This document shows, one piece after another, positions 24,829 to 33,000 of a DNA stretch of 39,413 nt; position 1 is the first letter of the stretch, and every line of letters begins with the position of its first letter. The notes under the pieces are model-generated. The model was given only the letters and a program-made list of their open reading frames with translations, was not told the DNA's origin and made no database searches. Made by a program: the position numbers and the translations under genes. The DNA comes from Sphaerisporangium melleum (GTDB lineage: Bacteria; Actinomycetota; Actinomycetes; Streptosporangiales; Streptosporangiaceae): contig NZ_BMNT01000006.1 in assembly GCF_014646695.1 (NCBI RefSeq), positions 133,724 to 173,136 on the forward strand, written 5' to 3'.

Positions 24829-25827
24829 ATGGCTGGTTACGACGCGCTGCTCATCGTGTCCTTCGGCGGGCCGGAGAAGCCCGAGGACGTCATGCCGTTC
24901 CTTTCGAACGTCGTCCGCGGCCGGGGGGTGCCCCGCGAGCGGCTGCTGGAGGTCGAGGCCCACTACCAGGGGTTCGGCGGCGTCAGCCCGATCAACCAGC
25001 AGTGCCGCGACCTGATCGAGGCGCTGCGGCCCGAGGTGGACCTGCCGATCTACTGGGGCAACCGCAACTGGCATCCGTACCTGGCCGACACGCTGCGCAC
25101 GATGGCGGCCGACGGCGTCACCCGCGCCGCCGCCTTCATCACCGCGGCCTACAGCTCCTACTCCAGCTGCCGGCAGTACCTCGACGACATCGCGCGCGCC
25201 CGGGCCGAGGTGCCCGGCGCCCCCGAGATCGTCCGGCTGCGCCACTACTACGGCCACCCGGGGTTCATCGCGGCGATGACCGACCACACCCGCGCGGCGA
25301 TCGACCGGCTCCCCGAGGAGCACCGCGACGGCGCCCGGCTGGTGTTCACCGCGCACAGCATCCCGGTGTCCATGGCCGCCACCTCCGGGCCGTCCGGCGG
25401 CGCGTACGAGGCGCAGTTGCGCACCGCCGCCGCGCTGGTCGCGGACGGACGCCCATGGGATCTGGTGTGGCAGAGCCGCAGCGGCCCGCCGCAGGTGCCG
25501 TGGCTGGAGCCGGACGTGTGCGACCATCTGGCCGCGCTGCGCGCGGCCGGCACGGAGGCGGTGGTGCTGGTGCCCATCGGGTTCGTCTCCGACCACATGG
25601 AGGTCGTCTACGATCTCGACACCGAGGCCGCCGCGGTGGCCCGCGACCTCGGCATGCACCTCACCCGGGCGGCGACGGCGGGCACCCACCCGCGGTTCGT
25701 CGCGATGGTGGGCGAGCTCCTCGCCGAGCCCGAGCCGGCCGCCTGCCCCGCCACCTGCTGCCCCGCCCCGCGCCGCCCGGTGCATGCCGCGCAAGCGGCT
25801 CAGGGCGGGCGGGAAGGTCAGGAGTAG
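24829..25827 (+). CDS. hemH: Coproporphyrin III ferrochelatase, [2Fe-2S] type
   Basis: Inserts Fe2+ into coproporphyrin III in the actinobacterial (coproporphyrin-dependent) heme pathway, also named cpfC; 332 aa. It opens DALLIVSFGGPE; the catalytic His is H176 (TAHSIP), with E257 in SDHMEVVYDLD. Four cysteines fit the [2Fe-2S] cluster known in mycobacterial ferrochelatase: C114 (YSSYSSCRQY), and C306, C310, C311 near the C-terminus (ACPATCC). Start 24829 is preferred over 24811, six codons upstream, because the family begins there and a GGGG run precedes it. It overlaps the convergent lytic transglycosylase by 10 bp at the 3' ends. Confidence 0.95.
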   Translation: MAGYDALLIVSFGGPEKPEDVMPFLSNVVRGRGVPRERLLEVEAHYQGFGGVSPINQQCRDLIEALRPEVDLPIYWGNRNWHPYLADTLRTMAADGVTRAAAFITAAYSSYSSCRQYLDDIARARAEVPGAPEIVRLRHYYGHPGFIAAMTDHTRAAIDRLPEEHRDGARLVFTAHSIPVSMAATSGPSGGAYEAQLRTAAALVADGRPWDLVWQSRSGPPQVPWLEPDVCDHLAALRAAGTEAVVLVPIGFVSDHMEVVYDLDTEAAAVARDLGMHLTRAATAGTHPRFVAMVGELLAEPEPAACPATCCPAPRRPVHAAQAAQGGREGQE

Positions 25828-27236
25828 GCGCGGGCGTAGGCGTCGGCGATGCCGAGCACCTTGTCGACGTAGGCCCAGGAGTGGTTGTAGCGCCAGACGG
25901 CCGAGCGGAGCTTGGCCCCGCCGGCGCCCGCGCCGTTCGCGCACAGGTAGCGGGCGGCGGCGGGCACCGCGTCGTACGGGCTCCAGATGTCGGACCTGCC
26001 GTCACCGTCGCCGTCCACGCCGTAGGCCTTCCAGGTGGCCGGCATGAACTGCATCGGGCCGAGCGCACCCGCCGAGGAGGGGCCGTTGTTGCGGCCGTGA
26101 CCGCTCTCGACCTGCCCGATGGCGGCGAGCACGGTCCACGACAGCCCCGGGCAGATCCGGGCCGAGAGCTGGTACAGCTCCAGGTAGCCGCCCGGCCGGC
26201 CCACCAGGTAGCCGCTCGGCCGCCCGGTCGCCTGGGCAGGCGGCGCGACGGGCGCGGTCGGGGTGGCCACCGCGGCGGGCTTTCCGGGTGAGGCGGGCCG
26301 GGCGCCGACCGGCACGACCTGGGTGCCCGCGCCGAGCACCCGCTTGATCCGCGCGCCGACGGCCTCGGCCCTGGCCGCCGGGGTGTGCACGAGGACGGCG
26401 ACGCGGGCGGCCAGGCCGAGCGCGCGGCCGGCTTGCGTGCCGACCAGCCCGTCGACCCCCGGCAGGCCGAACGTCGCCGCGGCGGCGACCCGCAGCCGCG
26501 ACCCGGCGCCGGCCTCGTACTCGCCGCCGAGCCGCAGCATGTAGCGGCCGGCGGTCGCCGAGTCGGCGACGAACTCCCCGCGGGCCAGCGCGTCCCAGAC
26601 CGCGGGCTCCTCGGCCACGGCCTTGGGCGCCCATGGCCGGAACTCCGCCGGGTCCACGGCCAGCAGGTTCAAGGTCGCGGAGGAGAAGCGGACCGCTCCG
26701 GCGTCGGCCAGCGTCACCTTGGTGACGTCCTTGATCTGGATGATCTCCTGCAGGGCTGCGTCGGAGACCGGCGTGGCGGTGACGGCGATCAGCCGCGGCG
26801 GGGTGGCGAGCGTGGTCGTGGCGGCCGGCGGCGTGGCGTCCTTGGAGGTCGTCGTCCCATCCGGGGCGGCGGTGCGGCGCGGTGTGCTTCTCGGGGCCGC
26901 CGGGGTGGGCGTCGCACCCGTGGCCGGCGGCGTACCGGTGTCCCGCGGCAGGTCGTCGCCGCGCGGGGCGTCCGTACTCTGCGGCACGGTGAGGGAGGGC
27001 TGCGCGGACGGCGTCACCCCGGGGAACGGGGTGAGGGCGGGAAAGGGGGACACCGGAGCGGCGACGTCGCCGACCTGCGCCAGCACCGTCGGCAGCGCCG
27101 AGGCCCCGGCCGTGGCGGCACCGGGCCGGTCCCGGGAGATCAGGAACGCGACGCCCGCGCCCGCGGCCAGGACGACGAGAAGGGTGATCCCGGCCATGAC
27201 GGCGCGCGCCGGCGGCAGCCGAGGGGGACGGGACAC
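25818..27236 (-). CDS. Membrane-anchored lytic transglycosylase
   Basis: 472 aa. An N-terminal signal anchor (about 14-35, MAGITLLVVLAAGAGVAFLI) precedes about 130 Pro/Thr/Ala-rich residues that probably span the wall. A central region of uncertain fold (about 140-320) follows, then a C-terminal SLT/MltB-like domain from about 355. The catalytic Glu is E377 (GQVESGHG), followed by GALGPMQFMPATW and YNHSWAYVDKVLGIADAYA. It would cleave the MurNAc-GlcNAc bond to form anhydromuramyl ends. The central region may be a peptidoglycan-related conductor domain; I cannot name it. GTG 27236 has TAACGT 7 nt upstream; GTG 27245 and ATG 27266 are alternatives. Confidence 0.88.
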   Translation of the reverse strand: MSRPPRLPPARAVMAGITLLVVLAAGAGVAFLISRDRPGAATAGASALPTVLAQVGDVAAPVSPFPALTPFPGVTPSAQPSLTVPQSTDAPRGDDLPRDTGTPPATGATPTPAAPRSTPRRTAAPDGTTTSKDATPPAATTTLATPPRLIAVTATPVSDAALQEIIQIKDVTKVTLADAGAVRFSSATLNLLAVDPAEFRPWAPKAVAEEPAVWDALARGEFVADSATAGRYMLRLGGEYEAGAGSRLRVAAAATFGLPGVDGLVGTQAGRALGLAARVAVLVHTPAARAEAVGARIKRVLGAGTQVVPVGARPASPGKPAAVATPTAPVAPPAQATGRPSGYLVGRPGGYLELYQLSARICPGLSWTVLAAIGQVESGHGRNNGPSSAGALGPMQFMPATWKAYGVDGDGDGRSDIWSPYDAVPAAARYLCANGAGAGGAKLRSAVWRYNHSWAYVDKVLGIADAYARAYS

Positions 27237-27243
27237 CCGACCC

Positions 27244-27249
27244 ACGTTA
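27244..27249 (-). promoter_or_regulatory. Candidate -10 box of the lytic transglycosylase
   Basis: TAACGT on the minus strand ends 7 nt before the GTG at 27236; no Shine-Dalgarno is visible. Confidence 0.35.
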
Positions 27250-27370
27250 GCCCGATTAGTCGGCATTCGTGTACGTTGCCGGAAAATCACTTGATGCACC
27301 GCTTCGCTGTGCGCGAGGGTGGATCGACGTGGCAAGACGTGCGCCGAGGGCGCGCGAAAGGGGCGAGAAC

Positions 27371-28582
27371 GTGGTCGGGCCGTATCGAGAACTGTTCGAC
27401 GTCCCCGGGGCCAGAGGCTTCGTGATCGCGGGCTTCGTCGGCCGGCTCCCCATGTCGATGCTCGGCCTCAGCGTCGTGCTGCTCATCTCGGCACTCACCG
27501 GCTCCTACGCGACCGCCGGGGCGATCTCGGCGACCGTCGCCATCGCGTTCGCGGTCGCCGCCCCGCTCTCGGGCCGGCTGGTGGACCGCTTCGGCCAGGC
27601 GAGGGTGCTGGTCCCGCTGGTGCTCCTGCACGGAACCGCGCTGATCGCGCTCATGCTGTGCGCGGCCTACGACGCGCCCATCTGGGCGCTGTTCGTCTCC
27701 GGGGTGTTCGTCGGCGGAGCCGCCACCTCGCTCGGCTCGATGGTCCGCGCGCGCTGGTCGCACCTGCTCGGCCGCTCGGCCCGGCTGCACACGGCCTTCT
27801 CGTTCGAGTCGGTCGCCGACGAGGTGATCTTCGTGGCCGGGCCCGCCCTGGCGACCGCGCTGACCACGATGGTCAACCTCTACGCCGGCCTGATCGTGAC
27901 CCTGGTGGCCACGCTCGCCGGCACGATCGCGTTCTCGCTCCAGCGCGGCACCGAGCCGCCGGTGCGCGAGGACGGGGCGCGCTCCGGCAGCCCGATCACC
28001 ATCCCGGGGGTCGCGCTGCTGTCGTGCGTGTTCCTCGCGATGGGCGCGGTCTTCGGCTCGGTGGACCTGATCACCGTCGCCTTCGCCGAGGACCACGGCG
28101 CCAAGGCCGTCGCCGGCCTGCTGCTCGCCTCGATCGCGAGCGGCAGCATGGTCTCCGGGCTCTGGTACGGGGCCCAGCGGTGGCGCATCTCGCTTCGTCA
28201 CCGGTTCATCCGCGGTCTCGTGGTGTTCGCGGCCGGCCTGGCGCCGATCCTGCTCATCGCGGACACCAGGGTGATGGCCGCCGCCCTGTTCCTCGCGGGG
28301 CTGGCCATCTCCCCGACGATCATCACCGGGTACGCGCTCGTCGAGCGGCTGGTGCCCGGGCCCCTGCTGACCGAGGGCATGTCCTGGATCTCCACGGCCG
28401 TCGGCTTCGGCGTGGCGATCGGCGCCTGGGCGGGGGGACGGCTCACCGACGCCTTCGGCGCGTCCAACGCCTACGCGTTCTCCCTGCTCTGCGCCCTGCT
28501 CGCGGTGGCGATCGGGGTCGGCGGGAACACCTTGCTGCGCACTCCCGAGTCCGGCTCCGAGGCCCACTCCCCCGCCACCTGA
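27371..28582 (+). CDS. MFS transporter
   Basis: 403-aa integral membrane protein with about 12 helices. The MFS loop 2-3 motif appears as GRLVDRFGQARVLVP (about residues 69-83), and the equivalent in the second half is GGRLTDAFG. It most resembles drug-efflux-like MFS proteins by eye; substrate unknown. GTG 27371 is chosen with AAAGGGG about 8 nt upstream and the conserved start GPYRELFDVPGARGFVIAG; GTG 27329 is an upstream alternative. It is divergent from the lytic transglycosylase. No regulator is adjacent. Confidence 0.88.
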   Translation: MVGPYRELFDVPGARGFVIAGFVGRLPMSMLGLSVVLLISALTGSYATAGAISATVAIAFAVAAPLSGRLVDRFGQARVLVPLVLLHGTALIALMLCAAYDAPIWALFVSGVFVGGAATSLGSMVRARWSHLLGRSARLHTAFSFESVADEVIFVAGPALATALTTMVNLYAGLIVTLVATLAGTIAFSLQRGTEPPVREDGARSGSPITIPGVALLSCVFLAMGAVFGSVDLITVAFAEDHGAKAVAGLLLASIASGSMVSGLWYGAQRWRISLRHRFIRGLVVFAAGLAPILLIADTRVMAAALFLAGLAISPTIITGYALVERLVPGPLLTEGMSWISTAVGFGVAIGAWAGGRLTDAFGASNAYAFSLLCALLAVAIGVGGNTLLRTPESGSEAHSPAT

Positions 28583-28692
28583 ACCTCTCGGCCGGCCCGG
28601 CCTCGCGCGAGTCTCCACGGGGCCGGCGGGCGGCCTCGGCGGGATGGGGATGAGATGGCCTCACATCTCTGGTCTTCCGGGCGGTGCGTGGT

Positions 28693-28698
28693 TATCGT
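28693..28698 (+). promoter_or_regulatory. Candidate -10 box of the flavin oxidase (leaderless)
   Basis: TATCGT ends 8 nt before the ATG at 28707; no Shine-Dalgarno lies between. Confidence 0.4.
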
Positions 28699-28706
28699 GC
28701 TCGTGC

Positions 28707-29993
28707 ATGAAGGCCGAGTTCCGCAACTGGGCGGGGAACCAGTCGATCATCCCCGCCGAGGTCCGCACCCCCGCCGGCGCCCAGGACGTGGTGCGCGCGG
28801 TACGGGACGCGGCGCGGCGCGGCACGCGGGTGCGCATGGTGGGCACCGGGCACTCCTTCACCGGCGTCGCCCTCACCGACGGCATCATGCTGCGGCCGGA
28901 CGCCCTGACCGGAGTGCGGGAGGCCGGCGAGGGCCGGGTCCGGGTCGCCGCGGGCACCCCCCTGCGGGTGCTGAACGAGGAGCTCGACCGCCGCGGGCTG
29001 GCGCTGGCCAACATGGGCGACATCACCGACCAGACCGTGGCCGGGGCGGTGCAGACCGGCACCCACGGCACCGGCCGCGACGTCGGCGGGCTGGCCGACC
29101 AGATCACCGAGATCGAGATGGTGCTCGCCGACGGCTCGCTCACCACGGTGTCCGGCGGCGACCTGTTCGACGCCGCCCGGGTCGGGCTCGGCGCGCTCGG
29201 CATCATCACCGCCGTGACCTTCACGGTCGAGCCGGCGTTCCTGCTGCACAGCGACCGGCGTCCGATGTCGTTCCGCACGGTCCTCGACTCGCTGGACGAG
29301 ATCACCGGCGAGAACGAGCACCTGGACTTCTTCTGGCTCCCGCACACCGACACCTGCCTGACCAAGCGCAACAACCGCTCCCCCGGCCCGGCCGAGCCGC
29401 CCGGCGCCTTCCGCCACTGGCTCGACGCCGTCTTCCTGGAGAACACCGCCTTGCGGATGCTGTGCGCGGCCGGCCGGCGCCTGCCCGCGGCCGTCCCGGC
29501 GCTGAACGACATGTCGGCGGGCGCGCTCACCGCCTCCCGTCACACCGACAAGGCGTACAAGGTGTTCACCAGCGTGCGCAAGGTGCGCTTCCTGGAGATG
29601 GAGTACGCCATCCCGCGCGAGCGGCTCCGCCAGGCCCTGCGGGAGATCCGCGACCTCGTCGAGCTCAACCGCTGGCCGATCACCTTCCCGGTCGAGGTGC
29701 GGGTCACCCCGGCCAGCGACGCCTGGCTGTCCACCGCGTACGGCAGGCCGACCGCCTACGTCGCCTGCCACGTCTACCGCCCGGCCCCCGAACCCGCCTA
29801 CTTCGCCGCCGTCGAGGAGGTCATGACCCGGCTCGGCGGGCGGCCGCACTGGGGGAAGCTGCACACCAGGGACGCCGCCTACCTGTCCACCGTGTACCCG
29901 CGGTTCGGCGACTTCCTGGCCCTGCGCGACCGGCTCGACCCCGGCCGCCTGTTCGCCAACTCCTACCTCGACACCGTCCTCGGCGGGCGGTGA
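28707..29993 (+). CDS. D-arabinono-1,4-lactone oxidase-type FAD enzyme
   Basis: 428 aa of the VAO/PCMH flavoprotein fold. The FAD-binding domain (1-175) has GTGHSFTG, with H49 in the place used for covalent FAD attachment in aldonolactone oxidases, and GTHGTGRDVGGLADQI. The C-terminal cap is the ALO domain, ending with HWGKLHT (from H381) and LDPGRLFANSYLD, which are diagnostic of aldonolactone/alditol oxidases. The substrate could be a sugar lactone or alditol; actinomycete alditol oxidases are close relatives. ATG 28707 is supported by a TATCGT -10 at 8 nt. Two tandem hairpins follow the stop. Confidence 0.9.
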   Translation: MKAEFRNWAGNQSIIPAEVRTPAGAQDVVRAVRDAARRGTRVRMVGTGHSFTGVALTDGIMLRPDALTGVREAGEGRVRVAAGTPLRVLNEELDRRGLALANMGDITDQTVAGAVQTGTHGTGRDVGGLADQITEIEMVLADGSLTTVSGGDLFDAARVGLGALGIITAVTFTVEPAFLLHSDRRPMSFRTVLDSLDEITGENEHLDFFWLPHTDTCLTKRNNRSPGPAEPPGAFRHWLDAVFLENTALRMLCAAGRRLPAAVPALNDMSAGALTASRHTDKAYKVFTSVRKVRFLEMEYAIPRERLRQALREIRDLVELNRWPITFPVEVRVTPASDAWLSTAYGRPTAYVACHVYRPAPEPAYFAAVEEVMTRLGGRPHWGKLHTRDAAYLSTVYPRFGDFLALRDRLDPGRLFANSYLDTVLGGR

Positions 29994-30026
29994 GCAGGCG
30001 CGCGGGCGCCTGCGGCCTCCGGCCGC
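29994..30026 (+). terminator. Tandem hairpin terminator
   Basis: GCAGGCGC/GCGCCTGC with a 4-nt loop begins right after the stop codon (29994-30013). It is followed by GCGGCC/GGCCGC with a 3-nt loop (30012-30026). Confidence 0.65.
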
Positions 30027-30297
30027 GTCCATGCCGATCTGGTGCGGGTTGGCGCAAGTGAAGGGTGCCCGAGCGCGTGATTCGCGAGAATCTGGAAAGC
30101 ACGCCCAACCCGTTTGCTGCATATTGAGCAGCCGGTGGATAGGGTGAATGCGACATATGAACCGCCCCTCATCGCCTCCCGCGCCTCTGAGGAAGGCGAT
30201 GTTCGGACATGCCGGGTACGGTGCTGGCAGGCAACCGGCTCACGCGAGAGACTCAAGGGTCCGGGGGAAGATTGAGCACGACGACGAAGGGACTCGC
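29994..30297. other. 304-bp intergenic region upstream of sepH
   Basis: After the tandem hairpins nothing coding is supported. GCTGCatattgaGCAGC forms a small dyad near 30115-30131, and a TAGGGT that could be a sepH -10 lies about 8 bp downstream of it. No convincing -35 is seen. Confidence 0.5.
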
Positions 30298-32874
30298 ATG
30301 CAGGAGCTCCGACTCGTCGCTGTGAGCGAGGACGGAACATACCTCGTGCTGGCCACGGCCGGCAGGGGCACGCGGTTCACGCTTCCGGTAGACGAACGGC
30401 TCCGGGCGGCGGTCCGCGGCAACTTCTCCCGTCTCGGCCAGTACGAGATCGAAGTGGAGAGTCCGTTGCGCCCCAAGGAGATCCAGGCCCGCATCCGTGC
30501 GGGGGAGACCGCGGAGGAGATCGCCGCCACCGCGGGTATTCCGGTGGAGCGTGTCCGCTGGTTCGAGGGACCCGTCCTGCAGGAACGCGAGTACACCGCG
30601 CAGCAGGCCCAGCGGGTCGCGGTACGCCTGCCGGGCGATTCCACCCCCGGGCCGACTCTGGGCGAGCTGGTCACCGAGCGGCTCAGCCGCCGCGGCGTGC
30701 CGGCGGACGAGATCGACTGGGACTCCTGCAAGCGCGATGACGGCCTTTGGCGCATCAAGCTCGGCTTCGTCTGGAACGGTCACACGCGCAACGCCGAGTG
30801 GCTGTTCGACATGCGCCGCCGCCACGTCACCCCGCACGACGACGAAGCGCTGCGGCTGTCGGCCACCGAGTACGTCGAGCCGTCCGAGGAAGCGACGGTG
30901 ACGCCGTTCGTGCCGAGGCTCACCGCCAAGCTCACGCCCGTTCCCGCGATCCCGGACGAGGCGCCCGCCATGCTCCCCGGCGTCGGGCGGCCCGGTCCTC
31001 GCGGCGGGCCGGAGCAGCAGCATCCCCATGCCGGCCCGAGCCACTCCGTCCAGGAGGACCCCGCGGAGCCGGCGTACGCCGAGCCCGCGCACGCACAGCA
31101 TGCCCGCCCGTCCTCGGCGGGCGTGCGCGACCTCCCCCACCCCGCGCACCCCGAGGCCCGCACGCAGGCCGACGCGCACGGCTTCGGTCACCAGGGCCCG
31201 CGAGACCCGGCAGAGCCGCCGGCCACGGGGCAGGCGGGCCTCTCCGTCCCCGGCCACGCGCACCCCACCGCTTCCCGCCACCCGGACCAGAACGCATCCG
31301 ACCACCCGGACGTTCGCGACGCGCGGCACGCCGGCCCGGCGCGCCACGACGCCGCCGAGGCGGCGCACCTGGTTGCCGGGGCCGCCGGCCAGGCCCCGGC
31401 CGTCCATCAGGAGTCCGCCCCGCCGCGCCCGGCCGAGGCCCCGCCCGCGCAGGGCTCCGCCGCCGCATCGGCGCACGACGATCTCCCGGCCCCCACGTCC
31501 GCCGGTCCCCGGGAGGCCGCCCGCGACGATCTCCCGGCGTCCGCGCGGCCTGCCGTCCCCGCCCCGGCGCACGGCGTCGCGACGGCTCCCGATCATGAGG
31601 CGGCCCGCGTCTCCGGCACGTCATCCCCGGCCGAGACCGGCCGGCAGGACGATCACGCCTCAGCGGACGCCGCACCCGCGCCCCGAGCGGACGCTCCGGG
31701 CGTGGGCTCTTCCGTGTCCCCGGACGCGCAGGCCGCGGGCCCGGCCGGCCACGCCACCACGCCGCACGACGCCGTGAGCACGGCGTCTCAGGCGTCCTCC
31801 CCCCTCCCGCAGGCCGCCGAGGCGGCGCCCCGGCACGACACCTCCGGCGCCACGGCCCAGGGCGCGGCGCACGACGACGAGCCGGCCGGCGCCCCGCAGG
31901 AGCCCGCGGCCGCCGCAGGGCACGAGCGCGAGCAGGCGGCCGCCGCCAGCGCGCAGGAGCCCACCGCCGCCGCCATCGCACCGCACGAGCCGCAGGGCAC
32001 GGCCGCGCAGGAGCCCGAGCAGGCGGACGGCACCACGAGCCGGGCACCCGACCCCGCGGCCACCGTCTCGCAGCAGCCCGAACCGGCGACCGGTACGTCA
32101 CGGGAGCCCGCCGCAACGCTGGAGGAGCCCGAGGCAGTACGGCAGGAGCCCGAGCAGGACGTTCCGCATGCCGCGGAGTCGCCCCTGGCGGCCGGGACGC
32201 CGGCGCAGGCTGCGTCGTCCGGGGCGGGCCTGGTGCCTGCCGCCGGGGCGCCGCAGCACACTCCCGCCTCCGAGACCCCGGCCGCCGACGCCCAGGTTCC
32301 CGTCTCGGGTACCGGGACGCCTGCCCATGCCCCCGCCGCCGATGCCGGCACGCCCGGGGAGGGCGAGGCCGGTGACTCCGAGCGGGCTCCGGCCGCCGCC
32401 TCCCCCACCCTGCCCGCAGCGACGGACGCCCCCGCCGTGGCGGCTCCCGCGCCACAGCCGGCGCCCACGGCCGCTCCGGTCGCCCGGCCCGCTCCGGTGG
32501 CCCGGCCCGCGCCCACCGCCGCCCCCGTGGCCCGGCCCGCTCCGGTGGCCCGGCCCGCGCCCGGCGCGGCCCCCGTTCCACGGCCCGCGCCGGTGCCCAG
32601 GAAGTCCGTGGCCGCGCGGAAGGCCGAGGCCGAAGAGGCCGCGGTCGCCGTGCCGGCCGCCCGCACCAGCGGCGAGACGGCCGACCGTCCCGCCGCCGCG
32701 GCGGCGACGGAGCCGGACCGCACCGACCAGACGGATACGGAGCCGAAGGCCGCCGAACCCGCCATTCCGCCGCAGGCTCCCAAGCCCCGGCCGGCGCGCA
32801 AGGGCTCGCGCGGCCGCCGGGCCTCGGTGCCGACCTGGGACGAGATCATGTTCGGCGCCCGCCGCCAAGACTGA
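30298..32874 (+). CDS. sepH: SepH-type cell-division protein with very long disordered tail
   Basis: 858 aa. The first roughly 215 residues are the SepH (DUF3071) core: MQELRLVAVSEDGTYLVL, then LRPKEIQARIRAGETAEEIAATAGIPVERVRWFEGPVL with a helix-turn-helix, and NAEWLFDMRRRHVTP. SepH stimulates FtsZ assembly at septa in Streptomyces and mycobacteria. The extreme C-terminus RRASVPTWDEIMFG is the short motif also found at the end of SepH homologues. Between them are about 620 residues of Ala/Pro/Gln/Glu/His low-complexity sequence, so the protein is about 2.5 times the usual length (about 340 aa in Streptomyces, from memory). ATG 30298 has AAGG 8 nt upstream. Three tandem 16-residue units lie near the end. 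Confidence 0.9.
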   Translation: MQELRLVAVSEDGTYLVLATAGRGTRFTLPVDERLRAAVRGNFSRLGQYEIEVESPLRPKEIQARIRAGETAEEIAATAGIPVERVRWFEGPVLQEREYTAQQAQRVAVRLPGDSTPGPTLGELVTERLSRRGVPADEIDWDSCKRDDGLWRIKLGFVWNGHTRNAEWLFDMRRRHVTPHDDEALRLSATEYVEPSEEATVTPFVPRLTAKLTPVPAIPDEAPAMLPGVGRPGPRGGPEQQHPHAGPSHSVQEDPAEPAYAEPAHAQHARPSSAGVRDLPHPAHPEARTQADAHGFGHQGPRDPAEPPATGQAGLSVPGHAHPTASRHPDQNASDHPDVRDARHAGPARHDAAEAAHLVAGAAGQAPAVHQESAPPRPAEAPPAQGSAAASAHDDLPAPTSAGPREAARDDLPASARPAVPAPAHGVATAPDHEAARVSGTSSPAETGRQDDHASADAAPAPRADAPGVGSSVSPDAQAAGPAGHATTPHDAVSTASQASSPLPQAAEAAPRHDTSGATAQGAAHDDEPAGAPQEPAAAAGHEREQAAAASAQEPTAAAIAPHEPQGTAAQEPEQADGTTSRAPDPAATVSQQPEPATGTSREPAATLEEPEAVRQEPEQDVPHAAESPLAAGTPAQAASSGAGLVPAAGAPQHTPASETPAADAQVPVSGTGTPAHAPAADAGTPGEGEAGDSERAPAAASPTLPAATDAPAVAAPAPQPAPTAAPVARPAPVARPAPTAAPVARPAPVARPAPGAAPVPRPAPVPRKSVAARKAEAEEAAVAVPAARTSGETADRPAAAAATEPDRTDQTDTEPKAAEPAIPPQAPKPRPARKGSRGRRASVPTWDEIMFGARRQD
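32461..32601 (+). repeat. 48-bp tandem repeat inside sepH
   Basis: Two near-identical 48-bp units (32461-32508, 32509-32556) each encode APTAAPVARPAPVARP; a third, partial and diverged unit follows. They are in frame with sepH, so copy-number change would alter tail length without a frameshift. Confidence 0.75.
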
Positions 32875-32903
32875 TCGCCCTCAAACGAGCGACGCCGCCG
32901 TAC

Positions 32904-32933
32904 GGTCGCCGGCCCTGGCGAGGGCCGGCGACC
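32904..32933. terminator. Bidirectional terminator between sepH and the PH-domain operon
   Basis: Perfect 13-bp stem GGTCGCCGGCCCT/AGGGCCGGCGACC with a 4-nt loop, between convergent genes. Confidence 0.75.
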
Positions 32934-33000
32934 CGTGCCAGCCGCCGGCCCCCCCTGACGCCGAGCGGTGATCACCGGGGCCGGCACCTGGTGGAACCCA

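Noticed and set aside
22677-26291. Plus-strand open frame of 1,204 codons across the S9 peptidase and hemH
   Set aside because: Antisense to the peptidase and out of frame with hemH; composition is that of a shadow frame.
28692-30122. Minus-strand 476-codon frame opposite the flavin oxidase
   Set aside because: The plus strand has clear FAD-binding and HWGK motifs; the antisense product has none.
32461-32601. CRISPR-like or VNTR element independent of genes
   Set aside because: The 48-bp units are in frame within sepH and encode a Pro/Ala/Arg linker.
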